16,277 nucleotides of DNA from Planctomycetota bacterium (GCA_003669255.1 QWPO01000119.1:1-16277); one strand, 5' to 3'. Numbered from the stretch's first letter, positions 1 through 7,588 are shown. The notes: generated from the sequence alone by a model not told the origin. Numbers and translations: made by a program.

Positions 1-30
1 AGGGCCGAGACGAACGTCCAGCGAGAGGGC

Positions 31-82
31 GTGGGTAGCCCCGAGCCGCCGCGGGATACTTGTGCAGGTTGCCAACCTGCAC
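31..82 (-). repeat. Inverted remnant of long repeat plus one palindrome
   Basis: Bases 31-46 are the reverse complement of the left edge of the 132-bp repeat found at 4836 (shared core GCTCGGGGCTACCCA). Bases 62-82 form a perfect 9-bp stem with a 3-base loop, GTGCAGGTT-GCC-AACCTGCAC, followed by CCTACG, which marks the reverse orientation of the palindrome family. The outer stem pairs differ from the common CACAGGTT form but are compensated on both sides. Bases 1-373 hold no convincing gene; open frames there have low-complexity, repeat-derived protein sequence. Confidence 0.75.
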
Positions 83-163
83 CTACGTGGGCAGCCCAAA
101 GCCAGGCCAGACGTGGGTCGACCCGTCCTGCATCTCCCGTGCCGAACAGGATTGCCCTCCAGG

Positions 164-280
164 CCTTCGCTCGCTCGATGCTTTCTCCGCTTCGCCATCC
201 TGGCTTCGCGGAGAAAGCAACGCCGGCTCCTGGGCAGCCCCTCGCAGCCCTCCCCCGTAGCACAGGTTTTCAACCTGTGT
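164..280 (+). repeat. Third, diverged copy of long repeat with trailing palindrome
   Basis: Bases 164-244 match the right part of the 132-bp repeat at 4836 and 8661, including the inverted pair CTTTCTCCGC / GCGGAGAAAG. The left part (about 110-163) is diverged or replaced. Bases 257-280 are a standard palindrome, GTAG + CACAGGTT-TTC-AACCTGTG + T. As in the other copies, the palindrome follows the core on its right. Confidence 0.8.
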
Positions 281-373
281 GTGTTCTAGGTTCGCATCAT
301 CCCTCGCACGTGTCTCCGGCCGGCTGCGGGACGGTACGAGTTGGCTCGCCAGCCCCGCCCCAATTCCTCTGCC

Positions 374-1711
374 TCACGCCGCGCGGCGGCGGGGGAACCA
401 CTCGGGCGAGAGCATCAGCATCGCCACGCGGTTTTCGAGGTTGGGTCGGAAAACCACCAGCAGCAGCACCGGGAGATACCAGGCCATGAACAGGCCGCCG
501 TTGTGGGCTTTCCAGAACTGGCTGCCGAGGAGCACGGCCGCCGTGCAGCTCATCAGCGTGCCGAGGTTCTTGGGGGCTGGCCAGATCGCGAGTGTCGCCA
601 TCATCGCCACGAAGGCCGCGAGCACCGGTAGCCGGTAGACGGCGTCCTGCGAAGGCAATGCCCAGAAGCCCTCCAGGGAAACTTCGTTGGGGAAGATCCA
701 GCCGAACATCTGCCGAAGCTGGCCCAGGAAGACCGTGGCGTCGGGCGAGGTGAACCAGAGGGCCACGACAAGCGTCGCCAGCGAGGCGGCCACGCCCGCC
801 GCGAAGCGACGCACCCCCCGCTCCCAGTAGAAACTGCACCAGAGCGGCAAGAGGAAAACGGGATAATAGATCGTGCCCATCGCGAGGCCCACGAGCACGC
901 CGGCGAGGAAGGGGCGACGGTAGGCGGCGATCGCCCAGAGCACGAGGGCTCCGGGCAGGACGTGATCGACACGGCCCGTCATGGTGGCGGTGTAGGGGAG
1001 GAGCAGATAAAGCACGGCGGCGGCGATGCCCAGGCGGGTGTTCTCGAAGTGCCGCCAGCCAATCACCACCATGCCGATGACGATCGCGAGCTGTGAGACG
1101 ATCGCCATGATCCGAGCCGTCGTCTCGTGAACGGCGCGGCGGCTTGAGTCGCCCGGCTCCGGCGGGGCGTCGGCTCCGTCTGGGGCGAAAAAGATCCGCT
1201 GGGTCGAGATCTGCGGAAGCACAAAGAGAAGCGGATAGCCGGGGCCGAGGCGGGCCAGTTGGTCGGCATCGACCTCCGCATCGCGGGCCTCGAGGCGATC
1301 CGCGGCGGCGGCTCCAGCCATGTCATCCCGCTGCGGCCGGGTCGTGATCACGTTGGCCAGCAGGAAGACCAGCAGCGACACGCCCAGGAACACCAGGCCT
1401 CCCGTGGTCAGGTTTGGCTCCAGCATCGGGCGGCGGACCATCATCGAGTCGCAGAGCATCCTCGCGAGGAACCAGCCCGTGACGACGAAGATCCAGACGA
1501 ACCCCAACTGCTGGTCGGCGACGTTCGCTTTATAACCGCCGTATTCGACCGCCAGGATGCCCGGAGCGAGGAGGATCAGCCCGAGCAGGTCGAGGTTTCG
1601 GATGCTCCACAGCCGGTTGAACTTGAAGAACAGCGCGATCGAAAGGAGCGAGGCGAAGTAGAACCACGTCGTCGGATTGACCCGGTGGTAGTGGAAGAGA
1701 ATGTCGCTCAT
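374..1711 (-). CDS. Polytopic membrane protein, possibly GT-C/GT87-like
   Basis: A protein of 445 residues starting MSDILFHYHR. I chose the ATG at 1711 over a TTG at 1744 because the extra residues (MRRIDHRHQGG) look non-native and an AGGGCGG stretch lies just upstream of the ATG. It has many hydrophobic segments on both sides of a long soluble stretch (roughly residues 105-200). The C-terminal half contains RRPFLAGVLVGLA, then YYPVFLLPLW, then a basic turn and another helix. This order recalls the GT87 (DUF2029) polyprenyl-phosphate-dependent mannosyltransferases, but the lysine usual in that stretch is absent and I see no clear metal or donor motif. The family call is therefore an inference. 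It lies 77 bases downstream of the SLC13 gene on the same strand and may be co-transcribed with it. No experimental role is assumed. Confidence 0.8.
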   Translation of the reverse strand: MSDILFHYHRVNPTTWFYFASLLSIALFFKFNRLWSIRNLDLLGLILLAPGILAVEYGGYKANVADQQLGFVWIFVVTGWFLARMLCDSMMVRRPMLEPNLTTGGLVFLGVSLLVFLLANVITTRPQRDDMAGAAAADRLEARDAEVDADQLARLGPGYPLLFVLPQISTQRIFFAPDGADAPPEPGDSSRRAVHETTARIMAIVSQLAIVIGMVVIGWRHFENTRLGIAAAVLYLLLPYTATMTGRVDHVLPGALVLWAIAAYRRPFLAGVLVGLAMGTIYYPVFLLPLWCSFYWERGVRRFAAGVAASLATLVVALWFTSPDATVFLGQLRQMFGWIFPNEVSLEGFWALPSQDAVYRLPVLAAFVAMMATLAIWPAPKNLGTLMSCTAAVLLGSQFWKAHNGGLFMAWYLPVLLLVVFRPNLENRVAMLMLSPEWFPRRRAA

Positions 1712-1788
1712 GCCGCCCTGATGCCGGTGGTCGATCCGCCGCAATCCCTTAGCCTATGCCGCGGGCGGACCGTTGGAAACCCGGCCAT

Positions 1789-3594
1789 CTACGGCCAAAA
1801 CGACCAGATCAGCGGTGCCAGGGCGACCGTGACGGCCATCACAAGCAGGTTGAGCGGGCCGCCGAACCGCATGTAGTCGCTGAACTTGTACCCACCGGGG
1901 CCATAGATCATCAGGTTGGTCTGATAGCCCATCGGCGTGGCGAATCCGCAGCTCGCCGCGACCGTGATCGCCATCACGAAGGGCATCGGGTTGACGCCGA
2001 GGTCGGCGGCGGTCTGCCAGGCGATCGGGAAGGTGAGCACGGCGGCGGCGTTGTTGCTCATCAGTTCCGTAAACAGCATGGTCACGAGGTAGAGCGCGGC
2101 GAGCACCACGTAGGGGTTGTTGCCGGCTGCAGCGATCGTGGAGTGGGCGACCATCTCGGCGAGACCCGTCTTTTCCATGGCCCGGGCGAGGCCGAAGCTC
2201 GCGGCGATCAGAAGCAGCGACTCCCACTCGATCGACCGCCGCGCCTCCGTGGAAGAGATGCACCGCAGCCCGACGACCGCAGCGGCCGCCACCAGGGCCG
2301 CCGCCACCATCGGCACCAGCTCCAGGGCGGCGGCCAGCACCATCGCGGCCAGCACGGTGCAGGCGATCCAGGCCTTGTCGTGCCGCGGCGGGGTGGAGCC
2401 CGTCACCTCGCTGACCAGGTAGAAGTGGCGGTTTGACCGCTGCCGGTCGATGAACGCCTGGCCCGCTTCCACCAGCAGCGTGTCGCCCGGCTGGAGCACG
2501 ATGTCACCGATCTTCATCTGCAGCCGTTCGCCGTCGCGGGCCACCGCGATCACCACCGCGCCGTAGGTGGAACGGAACTGGCCCTCGCGGATCGTGCGGC
2601 CCACCAGCGGGCACGACGGGGAGACGACCGCCTCCACGAGCACCCGCTCGCTCCGCGGGTCGTCGAGTTTGAACACCTGGTCGGTGGCGGGCCGCAGGCC
2701 GCGAATCTTCTGCAGTTCGACCACGGAGTCGAGCACGCCCACGAACACGAGCCGGTCACCCGCCTGGAGCCGCTCGGTCGGAGCGACGGCGGCAATCACG
2801 CGGCCGCCACGGTCGATCTCCATGAGGAACAGGCCGTGCAGGTGCCGCAGCCCCGCCGCCTCGATCGTGCGGCCCACCAGCGGGCTGCCCTGATCGACCA
2901 CCATCTCCAGGCTGTACTGCCGCGGGTCGTCGCTGGTGCTCATCGGCGGCCGCCGATCTTTGAGCAGGAAGCGGCTCGCGACGATGAGGTAGACGAGCCC
3001 GATGGCGAACAGCGGCACGCCCAGCCAGGTGATGTCGAACATGCCGAGCGGCTGGCCCCGCTTCGCCGCAACCAGGCCGCTGACGACGACGTTGGTGCTC
3101 GTGCCGATCAGAGTGCAGAGGCCGCCGAGCACGACCGCGGCGTTCATCGGCATCAGCAGCTTGGAGATGCTGAAGCGGTTCTTCTTGGCCCAGTCGCGGA
3201 TCGCCGGAACCATCAGCGCCACCACGGGCGTGTTGTTGGTGAACGCGGAGATCACGCCCGGTGCGATCATCGTGCGGACCTGCGCAGTAGCCAGCGACTT
3301 CGGCCTGCCGAGCGTCCGGTCCACGAGCGACGCCAGGGCGCCGGTGCGCTCGACGGCCGCCGCTACGATGAACAGCGCCGCGACCGTCACCATGCCCTCG
3401 TTGCTCATCCCTTTGAGGGCCTCGTCGGGCGTGATCACCCCGGCGGCCAGCAGGAGCACCACCCCGCCGATCATCACCATGTCGGGAGCCCGCTGCACAA
3501 AGAGCAGCGCGGCGAGCGTGACGGCCACCACCGCGGCGGTCAGTACCGCCTGCCAGTGGCCGGCCAGCGGTCCGAGCAGTGCCTCCAGGCTCAT
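1789..3594 (-). CDS. SLC13-family permease with two TrkA-C (RCK_C) domains
   Basis: A 601-residue inner-membrane transporter, the usual length for the SLC13/DASS permeases that carry two regulatory RCK_C domains between their membrane halves. The N-terminal half has the family's duplicated discriminating motifs, FTNNTPVV (118-125) and IGTSTN (163-168). The C-terminal half repeats them as MSNNAAA (512-518) and GYQTN (556-560). The two RCK_C-like domains span about 228-305 and 312-385, each starting with a PLVGRTI segment. Homologues import sulfate, dicarboxylates or other anions with sodium; the substrate cannot be read from sequence. The ATG at 3594 has a GGAG 7-10 bases upstream. It is divergent from a broken beta-carbonic anhydrase, so bicarbonate or another carboxylate is a conceivable substrate, but this is speculation. 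Confidence 0.92.
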   Translation of the reverse strand: MSLEALLGPLAGHWQAVLTAAVVAVTLAALLFVQRAPDMVMIGGVVLLLAAGVITPDEALKGMSNEGMVTVAALFIVAAAVERTGALASLVDRTLGRPKSLATAQVRTMIAPGVISAFTNNTPVVALMVPAIRDWAKKNRFSISKLLMPMNAAVVLGGLCTLIGTSTNVVVSGLVAAKRGQPLGMFDITWLGVPLFAIGLVYLIVASRFLLKDRRPPMSTSDDPRQYSLEMVVDQGSPLVGRTIEAAGLRHLHGLFLMEIDRGGRVIAAVAPTERLQAGDRLVFVGVLDSVVELQKIRGLRPATDQVFKLDDPRSERVLVEAVVSPSCPLVGRTIREGQFRSTYGAVVIAVARDGERLQMKIGDIVLQPGDTLLVEAGQAFIDRQRSNRHFYLVSEVTGSTPPRHDKAWIACTVLAAMVLAAALELVPMVAAALVAAAAVVGLRCISSTEARRSIEWESLLLIAASFGLARAMEKTGLAEMVAHSTIAAAGNNPYVVLAALYLVTMLFTELMSNNAAAVLTFPIAWQTAADLGVNPMPFVMAITVAASCGFATPMGYQTNLMIYGPGGYKFSDYMRFGGPLNLLVMAVTVALAPLIWSFWP

Positions 3595-3794
3595 CGCGAA
3601 TCTCCGTGCCCGGCCGAACGGGGCGGGCTGGAGAGCACTTTCACGCGGCCGCCGCGGCGACGCAAGGGCAAACCCGGCCGGCGAACCGGCGACCCCAAAA
3701 CCCCGGCATGGTTGTGGCCGCCCACCTGCCGGCTTGGTAGCCTCGGAGCCCTTTGGAGCCGGTTTCCACGCGGTACGCCCAAGGAGCGATTTCG

Positions 3795-4272
3795 ATGAGC
3801 GACATGATCAACGATCTGCTGGACGGGAACTCCAAGTTCGTGTCTGGCGAGTTTCTGCCCAACGAGAACTACTACCACGCGATCGCCGCCAAGTAGCGGC
3901 CGAAGGTGCTCTGGATCGGCTGCTCCGATTCCCGCGTCAGCGAGCACCAGATGACGGGGTCGAAGCCGGGCACGATGTTCGTGCATCGCCACGGGTGCCA
4001 AGGAGGCGGCCAACCGGAGCGCCAAGGAGAAGAAGCTCTCGCGGGATGAGAAACTCGCCGTGCTCACCGAGGAAAACGTCAAACTGCAGATCAAGCACCT
4101 CAAGAGCCTGGCGCTGATCCGCAACATGCACGCCAAGGGGTCGCTCCCCCGGATCCACGGCTGGCTCTACCGCGTCGAGACCGGCACGATCGACGTCCTG
4201 ATCGACGGCCGCGACGATGGGCCGGCGAAGCAGTCTTCCAAGAAGAAGCCGGCAGCGAAGCGACGGAAATAG
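3795..4272 (+). pseudogene. Beta-carbonic anhydrase, broken by stop, deletion and frameshift
   Basis: The reading frame opens well: AAGGAG 8 bases before ATG 3795. It encodes 33 residues (MSDMINDLLDGNSKFVSG...) and then meets TAG at 3894, where related proteins usually have lysine (AAG to TAG is one change). In the same frame after the stop lies RPKVLWIGCSDSRV, the beta-class zinc site with its Cys-x-Asp-x-Arg. Frame is lost near 3990-3997 (after MFVHRHG). It resumes one frame over with AKEAANRSAKEKKLSRDEKL and a normal C-terminus, LTEENVKLQIKHL ... RIHGWLYRVETG, followed by a Lys-rich tail. The missing middle, roughly 80-100 residues in the family, includes the His-x-x-Cys that completes the zinc site. 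No working enzyme can be made. The downstream part alone (4060-4272) could be read as a 70-residue frame but is a relic. Confidence 0.9.
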
Positions 4273-4312
4273 CGCTCGCCGGGCCGTGCGATGAGGCACG
4301 CGGCTGGTTCGC

Positions 4313-4341
4313 TTGTCTCGGCAGGCGAAGCGGCCGATACT
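4313..4341 (+). promoter_or_regulatory. Candidate housekeeping promoter for the small secreted peptide
   Basis: TTGTCT at 4313-4318 and GATACT at 4336-4341 are separated by 17 bases, each matching four of six consensus positions of a sigma-70-type promoter. The predicted start near 4348 would give a leader of about 58 bases carrying the ribosome site of the 4406 gene. Short motifs of this kind can arise by chance. Confidence 0.4.
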
Positions 4342-4405
4342 AGAAGAGCGGGGTTACCAGGAGCGGTTGTTCCGTTCCCTGGCCCTGCTTTCTGGAGGTT
4401 TGATC

Positions 4406-4642
4406 ATGAAGCGTTTTGCCATGCTCGTGGTGGCTGTCGCGGTTGTTGGGATGGGTGTCTCATTCGCCCAGCAACCCGTTCAGCCCGTGCAGCCGCGTCC
4501 GCAGACCACGCGTTCGTATCGCAGTTATTCGGTCAACCCCTCAAGCCGCGGCAACTCAGTCCAGCGGACGCGGGAGTCGAATAACGCCACCTGGCGGAAT
4601 GGTGCTGCCAAGCCGCAGGGCCAGTATCACAGCGGCCGTTGA
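4406..4642 (+). CDS. Small secreted basic peptide, unknown function
   Basis: A 78-residue protein whose ATG at 4406 is fixed by GGAGG 7 bases upstream; longer starts in the same frame would bury the signal sequence. Residues 1-22 (MKRFAMLVVAVAVVGMGVSF) are a textbook Sec signal peptide with a likely cut after SFA. The mature part of about 56 residues is rich in Gln, Pro, Ser, Arg and Asn (QQPVQPVQPRP, then YRSYSVNPSSRGNS), has no cysteine and no predicted fold, and is strongly basic. It is a monocistronic unit between a candidate promoter and a terminator hairpin. I do not recognise a family. A role in the envelope or outside the cell is implied only by the signal peptide. Confidence 0.8.
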   Translation: MKRFAMLVVAVAVVGMGVSFAQQPVQPVQPRPQTTRSYRSYSVNPSSRGNSVQRTRESNNATWRNGAAKPQGQYHSGR

Positions 4643-4670
4643 TCACCTGAAGTGTCAGTCGACGAAGCAG

Positions 4671-4708
4671 ACGCCATCGCGTGTCAGACGCGGTGGCGTT
4701 TCGCGTTT
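4671..4708 (+). terminator. Intrinsic-type terminator after the secreted peptide
   Basis: ACGCCATCGCG (4671-4681) pairs with CGCGGTGGCGT (4689-4699) as an 11-bp stem with one G-U pair and a 7-base loop, followed by TTTCGCGTTT. It starts 28 bases after the stop codon of the 4406 gene. Confidence 0.65.
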
Positions 4709-4726
4709 CCCGGTGGTCGTCCCCTC

Positions 4727-4810
4727 GTAGCACAGGCTGGCAGCCTGTGTGTCCCCAGTAGCACAGGTTTTCAACCTGTGTGCCAAGTAGCACAGGTTTT
4801 TAACCTGTGT
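4727..4810 (+). repeat. Three REP-like palindromes in tandem
   Basis: Copies at 4727-4750, 4758-4781 and 4787-4810, each GTAG followed by an 8-bp stem and 3-base loop. The first reads CACAGGCT-GGC-AGCCTGTG, in which the innermost T-A pair of the common stem has become C-G on both sides, a compensated change. The second is the common CACAGGTT-TTC-AACCTGTG and the third has a TTT loop. Start-to-start spacing is 31 and 29 bases. Confidence 0.88.
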
Positions 4811-4835
4811 GCTTCGCTGGTTTGCCTTCGGCTCG

Positions 4836-4967
4836 GGGCTACCCATGCCCATCGCCGGACGCTCGTTGCGGGCATCCTGCCCTTCACTCGCTCGATGCTT
4901 TCTCCGCTTCGCCATCCTGGCTGCGCGGAGAAAGCAACGCCGGCTCACGGGCACGGGCAGCCCCTCG
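4836..4967 (+). repeat. 132-bp intergenic repeat, copy A
   Basis: This block matches 8661-8792 at 130 of 132 positions by direct reading, with no gap. Mismatches are A/G at 4841 and A/C in the GGCTC(A/C)CGGGC stretch. It contains GCTTTCTCCGC ... GCGGAGAAAGC, a perfect 11-bp inverted pair around a 15-base loop. It is flanked on both sides by the short palindromes. No transposase or open frame of its own is visible, so it is either non-coding or moved in trans. Confidence 0.9.
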
Positions 4968-4976
4968 CGGCCTCTC

Positions 4977-5031
4977 GTAGCACAGGCTGGCAGCCTGTGT
5001 GTCCCCAGTAAGACAGGTTTTCAACCTGTGT
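4977..5031 (+). repeat. Two REP-like palindromes right of copy A
   Basis: Copies at 4977-5000 (GGC loop, compensated C-G inner pair) and 5008-5031. The second begins AGACAGG, so its outermost pair is broken, an uncompensated change. Both are in the same orientation as the three copies to the left of the long repeat. Confidence 0.85.
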
Positions 5032-5049
5032 GTCTTCCTGGCCGTCCCC

Positions 5050-5090
5050 ACGCCTCACGGCGTTGGGCTTGTACGGCAGTTGTACAAGCC
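5050..5090. repeat. Two further hairpins in the intergenic repeat cluster
   Basis: ACGCC-TCAC-GGCGT at 5050-5063 belongs to a second short palindrome type that recurs at 10805-10818. GGCTTGTAC (5066-5074) pairs perfectly with GTACAAGCC (5082-5090) around a 7-base loop. The stretch from 4643 to 5174 contains a terminator, these hairpins and the repeats, but no gene that I can support. Confidence 0.6.
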
Positions 5091-5174
5091 GACCGGCCGT
5101 AAGGCCGCGGGCTTCCCCGCACGTTGGAGTTCGCGGTTAAGTCGACCAGCCGCGACGTTCACGGGCGTCCTGTG

Positions 5175-6008
5175 TCAGTCGACGCCGATATCGGTTTCGG
5201 CCGGCTGCGAGAGCCACGCGCGTTCGAGGGCTGCAACCGTCGAGAAGCCGTAGTGCCGCTCAAGGGCGGCCCCCTCGCCGATCGCCGCGGCGTCGTCGAG
5301 AAATGAGAGCAGCGTGGCCGCGCCCCGCTGGTCGATGAGCCAGCGGACGAGCGCCGCGCTCTGACCATAAAAGACCCGCTGCCGATGCGGTTCGCGCGGA
5401 TACTCCTCCATCGCAAGCAGATGCGAGGCCGACCAGGTCATGCCCGCCCGTCGAGCTGCCGCGAAATCGCGGGCGTGGCCGGCCTGTTTCGCTTCGTCGT
5501 CGAAGAGGACTGCCAGGCCTTCGTCGGCCCATCGCGGCGGCGGCGCAGTGGTGAAGTGGTCGGCGAGGATCACGTGCACCAGTTCGTGGGCCAGCGCGTC
5601 GGGCACCGCCGCGGGGTCGTCGTCCATCAGGTCGATCCGCCGGACGCAGATACCAGCTTCGGCAAACTCAATGGCCGTGGCCCCACGGGCGCCATCTGGC
5701 GGCCCGCCGACAGCCTCGGCGAACGACTCTTCCGTCGCATGAAGATGGATCTCGCAGCGGACGGTCCAAGGAGAAGGCGCTGAAGCCCCGAGGAGCGTTT
5801 CGAAGGCACGCTCGCGAACCTGTTCGGCATGCCGCACGATGGCCTCGGCCCGCGTGGAAGACGTGCCGTGCACGTCAAAGTTGGCGGTGGCGACGCGGCC
5901 TTGAAGGATCACTGCCGCACAGAGAACTGCCACCGCAACCCCGATCCGACGGCACGACGAACGAACGCTCGTTTTCCGGACCGGCTGGAGAAAGAGGATG
6001 CGATGCAC
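5175..6008 (-). CDS. Secreted or membrane-anchored gluzincin-type peptidase (Peptidase_MA-like)
   Basis: A 277-residue protein with a basic N-terminus and one hydrophobic segment at about 22-36, consistent with a signal peptide or anchor. The zinc site is HELVH at 141-145, and a glutamate in WADEGLA (E163) sits 18 residues after the second histidine. This HExxH plus downstream E-G layout is that of the Peptidase_MA / DUF1570-like gluzincins common in planctomycetes. Before it, residues about 84-125 fit the family's N-terminal sheet. The start is a GTG at 6008 with GAGGAA 8-10 bases upstream. A sigma-54-like promoter lies about 35 bases upstream. Substrate is unknown; action in the periplasm or outside is inferred. 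All catalytic residues appear intact. Confidence 0.85.
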   Translation of the reverse strand: MHRILFLQPVRKTSVRSSCRRIGVAVAVLCAAVILQGRVATANFDVHGTSSTRAEAIVRHAEQVRERAFETLLGASAPSPWTVRCEIHLHATEESFAEAVGGPPDGARGATAIEFAEAGICVRRIDLMDDDPAAVPDALAHELVHVILADHFTTAPPPRWADEGLAVLFDDEAKQAGHARDFAAARRAGMTWSASHLLAMEEYPREPHRQRVFYGQSAALVRWLIDQRGAATLLSFLDDAAAIGEGAALERHYGFSTVAALERAWLSQPAETDIGVD

Positions 6009-6041
6009 GGCTGCGGTTCCTCGGGCGACGGAAGAACCGGA

Positions 6042-6060
6042 TATGCAGATACCGTGCCAA
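6042..6060 (-). promoter_or_regulatory. Sigma-54-like (-24/-12) promoter for the peptidase gene
   Basis: On the minus strand this reads TGGCACGGTATCTGCAT. Against the sigma-54 consensus TGGCACG-N4-TTGCW it differs only in the first T of TTGC. The invariant GG (complement of 6057-6058) and GC (complement of 6045-6046) are separated by exactly 10 bases. Transcription would start near 6034, leaving a leader of about 26 bases that contains the GAGGAA ribosome site. An imperfect dyad, TGCGCAG (6158-6164) with CTGCACA (6179-6185), lies about 137 bases upstream, where an activator could bind. Confidence 0.55.
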
Positions 6061-6222
6061 TCGATGAGTGGTCGGCTGGATTGGGGAAAAACATTGGCCT
6101 ACACCGCGGTTTTTTGCCGCCGCCGTCGTCGGGCCAGCCGCCCTGACCACAGTCCGGTGCGCAGGTCGCTGGCATCGACTGCACACGCGGGAGGCATAGG
6201 ATGACTGCGTGCCGGAGCCCCC

Positions 6223-7119
6223 ATGCGCCTGTTTCCATCGGACCGCTACCCGCTACCGCTGCCCGAGGGGCATCGCTTTCCGGCATCGAAATACAGCCTG
6301 CTTCGCCGCCGGCTCGAGGCCCCTGCGGCGGCGGGGGCGGCGCTTGAGTTCGTGGAGCCGCATGCCGCCACCGACGAGGAACTGCTCCGAGTGCACGACC
6401 GCGGCTACGTCGGCCGGGTCTTTTCAGGCACGCTCACAAGGGATGAGCAGCGACGGATCGGCTTTCCGTGGAGCGAGCAGCTCGTCGAGCGGTCGCTGCG
6501 GAGCACGGGTGCCGCCATCGATGCGGCCGCGGCGGCGGTCGAGGATGGCATCGCTGCGAGCCTGGCGGGAGGCACGCATCACGCCGGCACGTCGTGGGGC
6601 GAGGGCTTCTGCGTGTTCAACGACACTGCCGTCGCCGCGCGGGAGATGCAGGCCCGCGGCGCCGCGCGGCAGGTGCTGATCCTCGACTGCGATGTCCATC
6701 AGGGCAACGGCACGGCGGAGATCTTTGCCGCGGATCCGACCGTGTTCACGATGTCGATCCACGGCGCCCGAAATTTCCCGCTCCGGAAACATCCGAGTTC
6801 GCTCGACGTGCCGCTCGACGACGGCACGGACGACGACGCCTATCTCGCGGCGCTGGCTCCGGCGGTGGCCGAGTCGTTCGACCGCGGTCGCCCCGACCTC
6901 GTCTTCTACATCGCCGGCGCCGACCCCTACGAGCACGACCGGCTTGGTCGCCTGCGGCTCACCAAGCAGGGGCTCTTCGACCGTGACCGAATGGTGCTCG
7001 ATGCGGCGCGGGCCGCGGGGGTGCCGCTGGCGATCGTGTTGGGCGGCGGCTACTCCGCCGATCTCGATGCGATCGTCGACATCCACGCCGCCACGATGCT
7101 CATGGCGGCGGGCGGCTGA
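6223..7119 (+). CDS. Histone-deacetylase-family zinc hydrolase
   Basis: A 298-residue arginase/deacetylase-fold enzyme of the compact bacterial HDAC type (AcuC-related). Active-site signatures are all present: paired histidines in GGTHHAG (119-120), zinc ligands Asp157 and His159 in LDCDVHQGNGT, the third ligand Asp234 in GADPYEHDRLG, and the catalytic tyrosine in GGGY (Tyr277). Family members remove acetyl groups from lysines of proteins such as acetyl-CoA synthetase, or from small acetylated amines; which applies here is unknown. No signal peptide, so it is cytoplasmic. The ATG at 6223 has GGAG 6 bases before it. It stands alone on the plus strand and converges on the DoxX gene with a gap of only 16 bases. 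Confidence 0.93.
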   Translation: MRLFPSDRYPLPLPEGHRFPASKYSLLRRRLEAPAAAGAALEFVEPHAATDEELLRVHDRGYVGRVFSGTLTRDEQRRIGFPWSEQLVERSLRSTGAAIDAAAAAVEDGIAASLAGGTHHAGTSWGEGFCVFNDTAVAAREMQARGAARQVLILDCDVHQGNGTAEIFAADPTVFTMSIHGARNFPLRKHPSSLDVPLDDGTDDDAYLAALAPAVAESFDRGRPDLVFYIAGADPYEHDRLGRLRLTKQGLFDRDRMVLDAARAAGVPLAIVLGGGYSADLDAIVDIHAATMLMAAGG

Positions 7120-7135
7120 CTCCTGGCCAGCGTGC

Positions 7136-7588
7136 TCACTCGTCGTCGTCGGCAGCGTCTTGAGCCGTAGTCTTGCCGCGATTGTCGAGGCTCCACGGAC
7201 CGGTGCCGTTGGCGACCAGGAAGAGCATCGTGCCCATGAGCGCGAGGTTCTTCATGAACGCGATCAGCTCGCCCTGCATGGTGGCCGGAGGCGTGTCGGG
7301 AGGCAGTTTCCAGAAGTCGTGGAAGTAGTAGGTCGCGGCGCCGAGGAAGCAAAGCAGGAGGAAGGCCCCGAACCGCCCCTTGTAGCCGAGCACGATCGAG
7401 AGGCTGCCGATGATCAGAAAGGCGATCGCGCCGCCGAGGAGGATCGTGGGCGACGGCACACCCTCCGCCGCCATCTTCTCCACGGTGCCGCTAAAGTTCA
7501 TGATCTTTCCGGCGACCGCGCTGAGCAGAAAGATCGTGGCGATCATCAGCCGGGCCAGCAGCGACAGCAGTCCGCGGAACGCGTTCAT
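7136..7588 (-). CDS. DoxX-family integral membrane protein
   Basis: A 150-residue protein with four predicted membrane helices (about 8-25, 49-67, 70-88 and 112-127), the size and layout of the DoxX family. The first helix carries the typical LLARLMIATIFLLSAVAGKI pattern, and the second begins after a PSP turn. The tail is hydrophilic and acidic (AADDDE). The ATG at 7588 is preferred to a start 10 codons upstream because GGAGAG lies 7 bases before it. DoxX proteins are linked to redox or thiol systems in some bacteria; their function is mostly unknown. The gene follows the GGDEF gene on the same strand after 113 bases. Confidence 0.88.
   Translation of the reverse strand: MNAFRGLLSLLARLMIATIFLLSAVAGKIMNFSGTVEKMAAEGVPSPTILLGGAIAFLIIGSLSIVLGYKGRFGAFLLLCFLGAATYYFHDFWKLPPDTPPATMQGELIAFMKNLALMGTMLFLVANGTGPWSLDNRGKTTAQDAADDDE

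Noticed and set aside
2836..3798. 320-residue frame on the plus strand
   Set aside because: It is the antisense shadow of the SLC13 permease; composition is Arg/His/Gln-rich with no domain.
4060..4272. Independent 70-residue gene starting at 4060
   Set aside because: It is the C-terminal part of the broken carbonic anhydrase; homologous sequence continues upstream of the ATG in the same frame (AKEAANRSAKEKK), with no new ribosome site of note.
4652..5253. Several short frames with STGFQPVC, VFNLC or HRLKTCAT motifs
   Set aside because: These peptides are translations of the intergenic palindromes in different frames, not genes.
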